Source: Volvariella volvacea V23 (lineage: Eukaryota > Basidiomycota > Agaricomycetes > Agaricales > Pluteaceae). Taken from it: a stretch of DNA of 64,000 bases. The notes under the pieces were generated by a model, which did no database searches, was not told the origin of the DNA, and saw only the letters and a program-made list of their open reading frames with translations. Position numbers and translations under genes: made by a program. Below, piece after piece: positions 48,972 through 58,659 of the stretch. Numbering within the stretch: position 1 is the stretch's first letter; the number at the start of each line of letters is the position of its first letter. The stretch lies in assembly GCA_000349905.1 (NCBI GenBank), contig KB722736.1, positions 3,864,809 through 3,928,808 of the forward strand. The letters run 5' to 3'.

Positions 48972-51900
48972 TCATGAACGCAGGCCATCCTGCATCTTGA
49001 GTTCAGGATGCACTGCTTGTGTGTCTACATTCTCTCCTTCAATATCGTCCTGGCTACGGGTCTGGTCTTCCTTTGTTTCCTGTTGGAGCTTAAATAGCGC
49101 ATCGCGTTCTTCAAGAGCTTGCAAAGCGTCTTCTGCCACCACAATAAGTCGCCTAAGAGCCTCTAAATCTCATTGTTAAGTCCCATAAAAAACTCCTTCC
49201 ACTTCAGACTACTCACGTTCAATACTAAGCGCCAAAAGCGTCTACCAATCCCGCATTCGCACTCTGAGTACATCCTACACGACTGCCCCAAAATCAAAAA
49301 CAACTCACATTCCGAGCATCATTATCCTCCAAAATCTCCTCCTTCGCCCTCCTGCTCAACCCCTCCACGCCCGTAATCTCATTCAAAAGCCTGTCCAAAC
49401 TCTCCGGTATCGGCCGAGCATCCTGCGCCTGTTGCGACTTTTCCGCCTTCTTCTTCACGCGCCTCGGATCTTTGAGAGCCATCGTCTTCGCGCCTTCTTG
49501 TCCCTCCACGTCTGTAATAACTTCCGGTGTACCAACCCCAGTAGCCTCACTAGCAAAACCCGGCTGACCACCCCCAGCTCCCTGCTCATGACCATCTCGA
49601 ACAACAGGACCCACATCCCTATCACGATGAAAGGAAAACCTCATATCCCCATGAAACTCCCGCGCCTGATCGAGCACCTTGTACGGCAGCGCCGCCAGCC
49701 TCTCCTCCGTCCTCCTCCTCGTCTCCTCCACCACCTCCACCACCTCCCGCCTCGTCTTCGTCCTTGGCTCCGTCGACGTGCCAAAGTCTTGCGAGGCCGC
49801 CAGAGTCGCCGATGTCGAGAGTGAAAACTTTCGTCCGCTCGTATCTACATGCTGGCCTGGAGGAGGAGAATCGAGAACGGGACAGTCCTTCTCCGCCGAA
49901 CTCATAAGCGAGGCCTGCCGGATCTGCGCTCTGTAGCGTCTGACGACCTGGTCGAAGACGCCGGAGCGGATGATGTGGCTGTATCGGCTGCTGTATGCTT
50001 CCGAGAGTACTGTGATGGTGCAGGTTGATGTCGGAGGTTGAGGGGTGTTGAGGGGGTTGTACTCACTGGATATCAGAATGGTCATCGCGCCGACACCTAG
50101 AAGTGCCCATACGATAAATACAGAGCGTCCTGCTGGTGTTCTCGGACTGTAGTCCCCGTATCCTATTGTGGTGAATGATACAAAGCCTAGGGGAACAGTT
50201 TGTTGTCCATCAGTGACTAGAGAAAGAGGATGTGCTTACAAAAGTACATTGCAATTCCAAACGACCAACGTTCCGTTCTCATAAACACAGCCGACCCAAC
50301 CTGAAAAAAGCGTGAGCCAAGGATCGGGATGCTGCCCCCAAATACACTCACTATCCAGAACATAATAAATAGCGCCCACGCAAACACAAGCCGGGTATAA
50401 AACGCATGCCTCTCCTCCCTCTCCATGCTCTCCCTAAAAGCCTCATACTGTTGCGCAAGACTCCTCACATCCACAGTCAAATTATCCTGCACAGACGGCA
50501 ACCGCCGATCCCGCTCGTCATCCATCAACGACTTGTCCACCGCCATCGCAAAGTTCCCCAGCACCTGCGCCATCCTCCCCACAATCGTAGACGTCACCGG
50601 CGCATCCGGTCTCCCTTGAGGATCCAAAACGCCAGGAGGAGCTCCAACGCGAGCTCCAAGCCGCGACCCCTCCTCTCCTCCAAACCTCTCCTCCCAATAA
50701 CCCTCCGGCAACAGCACCCTTATGTCCACTCCAGTCTCCATCGCCGCCGCACGAATCTCCGTCTCGCTCAACGCATCCAAGTTGAGGTGCATCCCGCGCG
50801 GGTGCTGCTCGTCCATGCACATGATCCCCCTCTCGGGATGGTCCTTCCACAGTATGCTATTCGCCGTCAACCACGGCCACCTCCTCCTGATCGTATCCCA
50901 CGGCCTCGTCCACCGTCTCCTACTCCCCTCAGACTTGTCCCGGATCCACACCGGCTCGCCCTTCTCCCTCAACCTCCAGCTGATGGCGTTCTTCCATCTG
51001 AGGAAAACGCGGCGCCTCCACTGCGTGACGTGGCGCCGTCTCCGGAGCGACTGGACGCGAAGACGCGAGCTGACTTCGAGTGCCTCTAGCAGAGTCTCGC
51101 GGGTGAGGCCGACTGCGAGGCCGACGTTGAGAATGCCAAATATGGAATAGATGCAGGTGAAGAGGCGGGCGCCTGTGGTGCTTGGGATGATGTCACCGAA
51201 TCCTATAAATGGTCTAGTCAGACGGGCATCTCGATGAGGACAGCATGTGTGCCTATGGTTTCGATGGATATAACTGTGAAATAGAGCGCATTGATGAATC
51301 CTAGATTCAAGAGTCTGCTGTTGACCAAAGCCCCGAGGGCCAAGTAGCACAATAGCACGATGATGATGATGACCAGTGCACGTTGCTTGCGCGTAAGCCC
51401 GCTCCCTGAGGGATATATGCGTACTCATTCAACAGAAGAGTACATATGCAACACGCACCACTAGTGGAAAAGTTTGGAGTACGATAGATGTCAACAAACA
51501 AAGTGACATTCGTCAGGGTTGATGCGATTGTGGAGCAGACGGTCATCCAAAACGCCTGCCCGTAGGTAAACCCGTCGTCGAATCGATGAGCAACACCAAA
51601 AGTGGTGACAACAATGATATTGATAACATCTATGAAAAACCATCAATCGCCGCGCCACTGTCAAGCCATGAAAACCCTTGCCGTGCACGGTGAGTAAAAT
51701 TGCACAGGCCCACGTCATGTGCTTTGTGCGCCTCTCCATGAATCGGCCGATCAAGCACACATTGGCTATCACCGCACAGGTGATGCTGAAGCCCAGTGCA
51801 AGGTCCAGAAGACGAGAATTGGGCCTCGTCTCGACGATCCGGTGGTTTTCTGTCCTGATGTACCAGTGATCCGTGAGGCCAGGTATCTCCAATAATATAG

Positions 51901-52445
51901 AGAACGGGATCAAAATCCCAGAGAATATGGGCAGAGACCGATAGGTAGGGATGATGTCCNNNNNNNNNNNNNNNNNNNNNNNNNNNNNNNNNNNNNNNNN
52001 NNNNNNNNNNNNNNNNNNNNNNNNNNNNNNNNNNNNNNNNNNNNNNNNNNNNNNNNNNNTCTGGCTTGTCCGAGGCAAACGCTCTTTTCACTGCTGCTTT
52101 GAGTCTGTGGTACCAAGGGAGTCTGCGAGTTCTTTCGGTACTCGTCCCAGCTAAATTGGTGGGCTCCGGTTGAGGCTCTGGGCTGGCGACTCGCTCACCG
52201 TACTCGTCCGCTCCCTCCCTATCCACCTGCCGTATGATATCGTTTTCGCCCAAGTAGGTATCGTCGTCTATTCCAAGATCACCACCTGCATCTTCTGTCC
52301 TATCTCTCGTATCTTCACGGTGGCTTCCTGGTACATGATTGGCAGCCCCAGCGGCTCGATAAACCTTCTCATCATCCCCCAACTCCGGGTCCTGCGTTTT
52401 GCGACGACGAGAGAGAAGAAAACCAAAGAGAAGAGAGGGCAGCAT
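48972..52445 (-). CDS. TOK-type two-pore K+ channel, copy 3 (contains an N gap)
   Basis: Minus-strand exons: 52445..51682 (with 100 N), 51629..51459, 51405..51253, 51202..50352, 50300..50240, 50186..50067, 50009..49309, 49241..49217, 49168..48972. Exons 2, 3, 5, 6 and 8 have the same lengths as in copies 1 and 2. Pore 1 is ETIGFGDIIPSTTGA, pore 2 TTIGYGDYSPRTPAG. Introns 1 and 3 have GC instead of GT at the donor (GCAAGG and GCACAC). With the Ns removed the protein is 980 aa and the frame holds; with 100 N retained the exon is out of phase. The tail is the longest of the three copies (ends KMQDGLRS). The channel role is as for copy 2. Confidence 0.85.
51960..52059. other. 100-N assembly gap inside copy 3
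   Basis: Exactly 100 N between ..ASDKPGA (coding-strand CCAGA) and GGACATCATCCC. Direct joining yields ..DKP-E-D-IIPTYRSLP, the same as DKPEDITPTYRSLP in copy 1, so little or no sequence is missing. Confidence 0.95.
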
Positions 52446-52624
52446 GCAAGGCCAACCTCGCCAGCTTCATCAAGACGTCATTTCATTTTCACCGCCTGCT
52501 TGTGGAGGGACAGTTTGTTGGTCGATCACATGAGCTGCCACCCGGAACATGCCGGGCTGCGACGATTGAGATTAGATTAGATTGCTTTCTCGTCCACCCA
52601 CCTGCAGAGCACGAGACAGACGCC

Positions 52625-53358
52625 ATGCCCGCACCCGCGCTCCAAAGCTACCAGGCCCAGCTGATCGAGCAGTCCATGGACGTCGGCGCGCTCAAGTTTG
52701 GCACCTTCACCCTCAAGTCTGGACGGTATGTCGTGCTGTGGCTGACCAAGAGAACGTCGTAATGAACGTGGAGCAAAGGATATCCCCCTACTTTTTCAAC
52801 GCAGGCCTGCTGTGCACCGGCCCCATACTGGCCACGCTGTCAAGCGCATACGCCGCGACCATCGTGTCCGCCCTCGAGTCGGGCGCTGTACCCCAGTTCG
52901 ACGTGCTCTTCGGCCCGGCGTACAAGGGCATCCCGTTCGCCTCCACCACCGCGCTCGTCCTCCACACACAGCACAACATACCCGTCGGCTTTGCCTACGA
53001 CAGAAAGGAGGCCAAGGACCACGGAGAGGGAGGCCAGATGGTCGGCGTCAACGTCCAGGGGAAGCGCGTCGTCATCCTGGACGATGTCATGACTTCCGGG
53101 AAGGCTGTTCGGGGATCCATCGAGCTCATCAGAAAATACGGCGGCGAGGTTGTCGGTGTCGTCCAGGCTCTTAATAGAGAGGAGGTCGGTCAGGATGGGG
53201 TTAGTAGCACGGTCAAGGAGATCGAGGCCTTGATTGGAGAGGAGAGGGTCAAGTCGATTCTGAAAATGCGGGATCTTATCACGTGGCTGGAGGCGAACGG
53301 TCAGCAGGAGTCTGTGTCCAGCATGCGGGAATACTGGGATCAGTACGGGTTGAAGTGA
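52625..53358 (+). CDS. URA5: orotate phosphoribosyltransferase
   Basis: Model: join(52625..52725,52779..53358), 226 aa. It catalyses transfer of orotate to PRPP to form OMP in de novo pyrimidine synthesis in the cytosol. The N-terminus MPAPALQSYQAQLIEQSMDV is followed by GTFTLKSGRISPYFFNAG, the family's substrate loop region. The catalytic lysine area is YDRKEAKDHGEGG, and the PRPP-binding motif is VVILDDVMTSGKA near residue 145. Length and intron position fit fungal URA5. It is a classic single-copy housekeeping gene and an anchor for this end of the window. Confidence 0.95.
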
Positions 53359-53578
53359 TAATTGTATACGCACAAAGTCTTTATTCGCATTCCTGTATTT
53401 TGTAGAGACGACCAGATCGGGTTGGGACCTGAGCCAGTTGTCCGACCGGCACATCAAACTACAACAACTACAGCATACGCTCTATGGTATTGCTGCACGC
53501 CAATCGTAGCAATAAATACTTGAAAATGGAAGAGCTGGCTTAAATAAACCAAGATGGAGCATGAACACCACTATCACT

Positions 53579-53890
53579 CTACTTCAACTGAATGTGTCGC
53601 GCCCTCCCAAACCACCTATCCCACTGTCTCCTAATCCACGCCACAACTCTATACCTACTCTCCTCCACCAACGCCCACCTCAAAAACAACGTCCACCTCG
53701 ATGGATACTTCTTATACAACGGTGCCCATTTCTCCACAAAATCCGTCTGCAGACCAACCCAACGATCATACGTATCCCCAAGGCGATCCCAATTCACTTC
53801 CCATTTATCCTCCCCTTGGTTTTCCTTTGACAAGCCAAATGCAAGTTCCTCAGGCGTCATCTCAGCCCGTCTGGCGAGGAGGAATTCGAG
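53579..53890 (-). pseudogene. kinase C-terminal fragment, opposite strand
   Basis: The minus strand from about 53890 down to TAG at 53579 encodes the last roughly 100 residues of the kinase found intact at 55754-57393: LARRAEMTPEEL, NWDRLGDTYDRWVG, SRWTLFLRWALVEESRYRVV, ending HIQLK. The 3' 60 residues are almost identical to the intact copy. It has no catalytic domain and no clear start, so it is a fragment. Confidence 0.8.
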
Positions 53891-54411
53891 TCACCGATCG
53901 CTCAGCGAAGACGTGTTGCGGCAAAAAGTCCGGCATGGACACTCATTTACTGCACTTCTGCGGTTGACCGGGCACTCGATATCTTGTTGGTTGACCGGTT
54001 AGATAATGCTTCTTGTCCCGATCTACCCATTCGTGTGGTCGTAGGACAGCAGCCAGCCGCATATGTGCTGTGCTCTTGCTGCCCATCATCTCTTTCATTG
54101 AAAAGCTCTTGGAGCTGGCAATACATGTTCTCTTAGAGTTTCTGCGATCGGACATTTTCACTGGGCATAAAGAATAGTATGCCGGATTACTTTGGGAGGA
54201 CGGTAGAAGTGGTGGACATGGAAGACCAAAAGATGTGGAGTGGCTGAAGGAAAGAGAGGGGGGTGACTATGCGGATTGGTGGAGGACAAGATGCAGAGAA
54301 CAGAAAGCTTGAGAGAAAGACTCGACGAAACATATTTTACGGATACTGATACACATATCTGCCAACTTGAATGAGTTGAGAGTGCTATTCTTATCGTAAT
54401 ATAGGTGTACC
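53891..54411. other. intergenic
   Basis: No gene I can support; 5' exons of the next gene may lie here. Confidence 0.35.
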
Positions 54412-55179
54412 TTGAAACTGTTCGAATTCTCACTTTATGCGCAGAAAAAAGAACGTGTTCGTATCCGCCACATCCCGATCGGGTTGTATACGGCCATAAC
54501 TGATGAGTCCGAAGGTGTAAAGAACTTTGTAGTTGGCGATGAGGTAACGATTGAAGATGTCATTCCTCCTTATAAGGTATGTGCTAAATTCCTACCGCCT
54601 ATAGTTGACCGTTAATACTATCTAGCTCGATGGGTACCAGTTGGATGAACGCGATGTACCATTCTTCCAGGTTAGTGTAAGCTCGGTTGAATACACGAAG
54701 ACCTCAAATTGGGTGGAAGAAGAAATGGAGAGGGCAGTGTGCGATACTAGTGATGGGGAGCGGAGCAAGGCTGCACTCCAATCACTACGCCGCCAAAGTG
54801 CAGACGGTCTTCGTATCGACTTTCTCGTTCCATTAGAAGCTTTTAAGGCACTGGATGGCAAAGCACCAGAAATAGTAATCGTGCTAAATCGACGGCGACT
54901 AGTGAATTTATAATTCCGCTTCCTGGTTGTACTGGTGCTGACTTAATATTTAGGTCTATACCGATCAATCAGTTTTCCGATTTGCCAGAGACGTTGAGTG
55001 TGCGGGGTATGGCATATTAGGGAGGAATACCCCGGTGAAGGTAGAGAGTGCTCCTTTGAGTCGAATGGGGGTGAGTACTTTGATCCTAGTCACCTTTATA
55101 CTCAAACCTCACCGGAATATCGTAGAATACGAGCATCGGCGGGAGACAGCTTCTACGCCTTCACTCCGTTAAGATTTGA
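54412..55179 (+). CDS. uncharacterised four-exon gene, 5' end unresolved
   Basis: Four exons chain in phase with GT-AG introns: about 54412..54576, 54626..54901, 54954..55070, 55126..55179 (TGA). Together they encode about 203 residues, including HIPIGLYTAITDESEGVKNF, DERDVPFFQVSVSSVEYTK, SADGLRIDFLVPLEAFKALD and FARDVECAGYGILGRNTP. No ATG was found for the first exon; it opens just after an ATAG acceptor-like site, so either a 5' exon is missing from my model or the gene is 5'-truncated. No known domain was recognised; the composition is that of a soluble protein. Four consecutive phase-matched exons are the main evidence that it is real. Confidence 0.55.
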
Positions 55180-55753
55180 GACGGTATATAACCCTATGCA
55201 ATGGAAGAGCATGCACACGTTTTACGGATGGCAATTGGAAAAGCTATAGGTTCGTTAAGGGGAAGGCAAAGTTTGGGGATCGTCCGTATTGCAGGATTTA
55301 TTCATCGGCCTACTCTTCTATATTTTTTATAACTCGCATGCATCACTCTTTCACCAGTGCCTGCTACCAGGCCGTTCTGTTTCTTTCTTTCTATTAGGTA
55401 TAGAAGCACTCAGTCATGTACCCAGCATCCTAACGAAATCAACACCAGTATGATACTGGCCTATAAAGCTCCTCTCTCCCATGTACTACCTTCAGATGGC
55501 GTCCCTTGCCTCTCGATATACTAACCATGTTTAGGCATCGTCCTACAATGAAAGGGTCAGTAATTTTCAGATCAAGACTCACATACTGCTATGCAAGAAT
55601 CTCAGCTGCGTTAGCACGTTCAGGGCCGTTGAGCTCAGTTTGGTTGTATTGAGAGACCATAACCCGTGACCGCCACACGAACGCCCGTGCACCACTATCT
55701 CCAGGATATTTTATAACCTGCACCACTTGTCATTGTATCTGGTCGTAAGAACC
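55180..55753. other. intergenic
   Basis: No gene or repeat recognised; it holds the promoter of the kinase gene. Confidence 0.4.
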
Positions 55754-57393
55754 ATGGTTTGGGATCCAAACACGGCAGCGAACGACTTCAACTTTGGCGG
55801 TCCGTGGAGCACGCGCGGATTTCTCGAGTCTCATAAAGACATCGTCCTCGCGGCTCGCGGGTACGAACTCTACCGCAGCAACGAGGTCCAGTACTACACG
55901 TACCCTAGCCGGCCACCGGTGGACGATCCGCATTGCCTCCCGGGGTTTTATCGGCTCGACGCGTTTCCGTATGCGCATGTCGGCGGCTTTGGGCAGGCGC
56001 TGAATCCGGAGCAGTATTTGGGCGTTAGCATTTCGGTATGTCTGATACACTCTCTTGCGGTGGCGTTGATTGGAATTGTAGCGTTGGCTGGTTTAGCGTA
56101 CCGTGCACTATGCTCAAGATCGGGAGGGACGCCATATTGCTATAAAATGCGTTCCGAAAGTCTCAGTGGAGTTCAAGGTCTTCAAGCTCATCCATGAGAA
56201 GGCTTCAACCGAAGAGACTTTCTGTCATCTTATCCCTGTGGTGGAGATGATTGACTTGGGGGAGTATTACGCTGTTGTAATGTCGAGGTATGCGTGTTGT
56301 ATATTTTTGTCTGCATATGTGCTCATAAATATGCTTGGGGGTATGTTAGATGGAATAGAGTAACGCCATCAGCGAGCAGCGGTTACTGGTTCCGCAGTGT
56401 TGGCGAGTTATTGGACTTCCTCGCGGCTCCGCTGAAGGTGAGGAGTACTATCTTCCGATCTGTGCATTCCGCTCAGTTCCAATTGCTTCTGACAGGCGTT
56501 GGCCTTTCTGCACCAACACCGCATCGCGCATCGGGTAAGCGATCTCCATTCACACCAACCATTCCGATCCATCCCACTGAACGACGTCTCTTCGTTTTCG
56601 CTCGCTAGGACATAGCCATCCACCACGTCCTACAGAACCACATCCGCGACGACTCGAACATGGCCCGCTTTGACAACCTCGTGAAGAGTCACTTTAAGCT
56701 TCTGAGGAATCGGGTCACCGAAGAGCTGCGTAGGTCCGGGAAGATGCTGTATGCGGTGATTGATTTTGACCTTTGCTCCATTCTGGAGGAAGGGCGCGAT
56801 CGTAGACCGTATCTGGAGTCGTATGTGGGTCAGAGTTATGCGCTGCATCCAAACGACACGGCGCATGGGGAGTACGACTACGATCCGCTCAAGTATGATG
56901 TCGCGTTGCTTGGGAATATGTTTTGCCTGTGCTTCCAGGTACGTATTCGTCGCGTTCTTGTGGCTAATTTTGCTTAATTCGTGAGCAGCACCTTATACCA
57001 TGTGTACCTATACTAGCTCCCCTCTTCGACGGAATGATCAACACACAGATTGAGAAGCGATTCACGGCCAAAGAGGCACTCAAGTTCCTCCTCGCTCGAC
57101 GAACCGAAATGACACCTGAGGAATTGGCACTCGACTTGTCAAAGGAAAATCAACAAGTCAGCCAATGGGAAGAAAACTGGGACAACCTTGGGGATACGTA
57201 TGATCGTTGGGTTGGTCTGCCGACGGAATTTGTGGAGAAATGGGCACCGTTGTATAAGGTGAAGTATCCATCGAGGTGGACGTTGTTTTTGAGATGGGCG
57301 TTGGTGGAGGAGAGTAGGTATAGAGTTGTGGCATGGATTAGGAGACAGTGGGATAGGTGGTTTGGGAGGGCGCGTTACATTCAGCTGAAGTAG
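55754..57393 (+). CDS. small fungal protein kinase-like protein, 444 aa
   Basis: Model: join(55754..56035,56097..56287,56350..56437,56496..56534,56609..56938,56989..57393). The N-terminus (about 94 aa) is specific to this family (NFGGPWSTRGFLESHKD). Kinase features: GRHIAIKCV with the VAIK-type Lys at about 111; LAFLHQHRIAHRD with the catalytic Asp at about 201, the HRD being split exactly by a phase-0 intron between R and D; and VIDFDLC (DFD instead of DFG) at about 252. The Asn usually five residues after the catalytic Asp is His (HRDIAIHHVL), so activity is uncertain. A C-terminal Trp-rich region (SRWTLFLRWALVEE) is specific to this family. Target unknown. Pieces of a second copy lie on the other strand on both sides. 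Confidence 0.8.
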
Positions 57394-57857
57394 TTTGATA
57401 GATTATGACTTTATGCGGTTCAATACGATGTAGTTGTATCATAGGTTGGCATCGTGTCGACCACATGAATGTGTATCCTCTTTATATAGATTATCAGTCG
57501 CGATGTCCCATTTATGGGGCAGAATTAATCCGATCGTGATTGGAGGCAACGAGAAAGGCCATAGGTTCATTGAGACGAAGGCAGAGTCAGGACGTCGTAT
57601 TATTTTGGTACGTGATCACCACCCTTTGCTTGTCTTCAAACGTCTTCTTCACTGCTGCATGCTCCGAAGGGAGGCCGCATCGAAAAGACCGAGTCCTACT
57701 CGGACAAGACTGAGTCCCACTCGGACTCGGAACCAAGTCTTTATTCATATTTGTGGAGCCAAGATGAACTTGGTTGGAATGCTTTGTAACTTGATCCATT
57801 AGATCCTCCCCGAACCACTTGTATTGTTGGTGCATCAATATTACGACACTATATGCC
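57394..57857. other. intergenic with palindromes
   Basis: Contains CCGAGTCCTACTCGG (57690-57704, perfect inverted repeat around CCT) and a second GAGTCCCACTCGGACTCGG block ending at 57731. No gene. Confidence 0.5.
57690..57731. repeat. ACTCGG-type palindrome cluster
   Basis: Two neighbouring short inverted repeats built from CCGAGT/ACTCGG. They could be a protein-binding site or the end of a degraded mobile element. Confidence 0.6.
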
Positions 57858-58313
57858 CTATGGTATTACAAGTATAAGGTGACAGAAAGTCTCCTTCGAC
57901 GAAGCTTGCTTATGGATGAGCTCGAAAACCTCGAGTTCGGCGGAGCTCTTTGGAACGTATTTAATCGCAACGTGAAGCCCGTCTCTGTTTTGCGCATAAT
58001 GGACAGTGCTCTGAAACCACCAATGTCGGCACCCACGTCCATACGAAAAGGGGATGCTCACAGATCTCAGAACGCTCAAATACTCATGGGGCTCAAAAGC
58101 CTGATCGAAGCCGTCTATATGCGCATACGGAAAGTCGTTGAATTCATAAAATCTGCCAATGGAATCGAGATCCACTGGTCGTTGGCCGGGGTGTGTGTAG
58201 AATGGGGATTCGTTTTTGGCGTAAAGAGTGTATCCACGGGCCGCAAGTACGTCTCGACGAGTCTCCAGTAATTCATGGGTATCACACGACCCGCCTAGGT
58301 TATACGTGTCCAT
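57858..58313 (-). pseudogene. kinase N-terminal fragment, opposite strand
   Basis: ATG at 58313 opens MDTYNLGGSCDTHELLETRR, matching the first exon of the intact kinase (GGPWSTRGFLESHKD, LAARGYELY, FPYAH). An intron with GTGAGC donor and TTTCAG acceptor follows at the same place as in the intact gene. The next exon (STVHYAQNRDGLHVAIKYV, ETFCHLI) matches up to about residue 150, then homology ends and a stop follows. The central and C-terminal domains are missing here; a C-terminal piece of the same orientation lies at 53579-53890. Confidence 0.8.
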
Positions 58314-58659
58314 TACCGTGTCTGAGTGCGATTCGCGGTACGTAGCCTCATGAGGAGTATGAATAAGAGCTACTTCCAGTCCGAAAAATAGGTCGAATGG
58401 GAGCGCTGAACTGCTTGTGCAGCCAAGGTTCTTGCAGAGCAGTATGTGAGTGTCGATTCGAAACGACCCTTCAGATGTGTGAGATAAACTACTATGCCTA
58501 AATGGGGTTGGCGATGAAAAACTGATTGTCGAATGGTCCTCACACTTTGAGATTGTACGAGTGGTGAAGTGCGTCTATATTAATGTCATAATGAACCCGA
58601 ATAACATGCACAGTACCCTAAGCAATTAATAGCATATATCAATACATCTCTAGATCAAA
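58314..58659. other. intergenic
   Basis: Nothing recognised. Confidence 0.4.
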
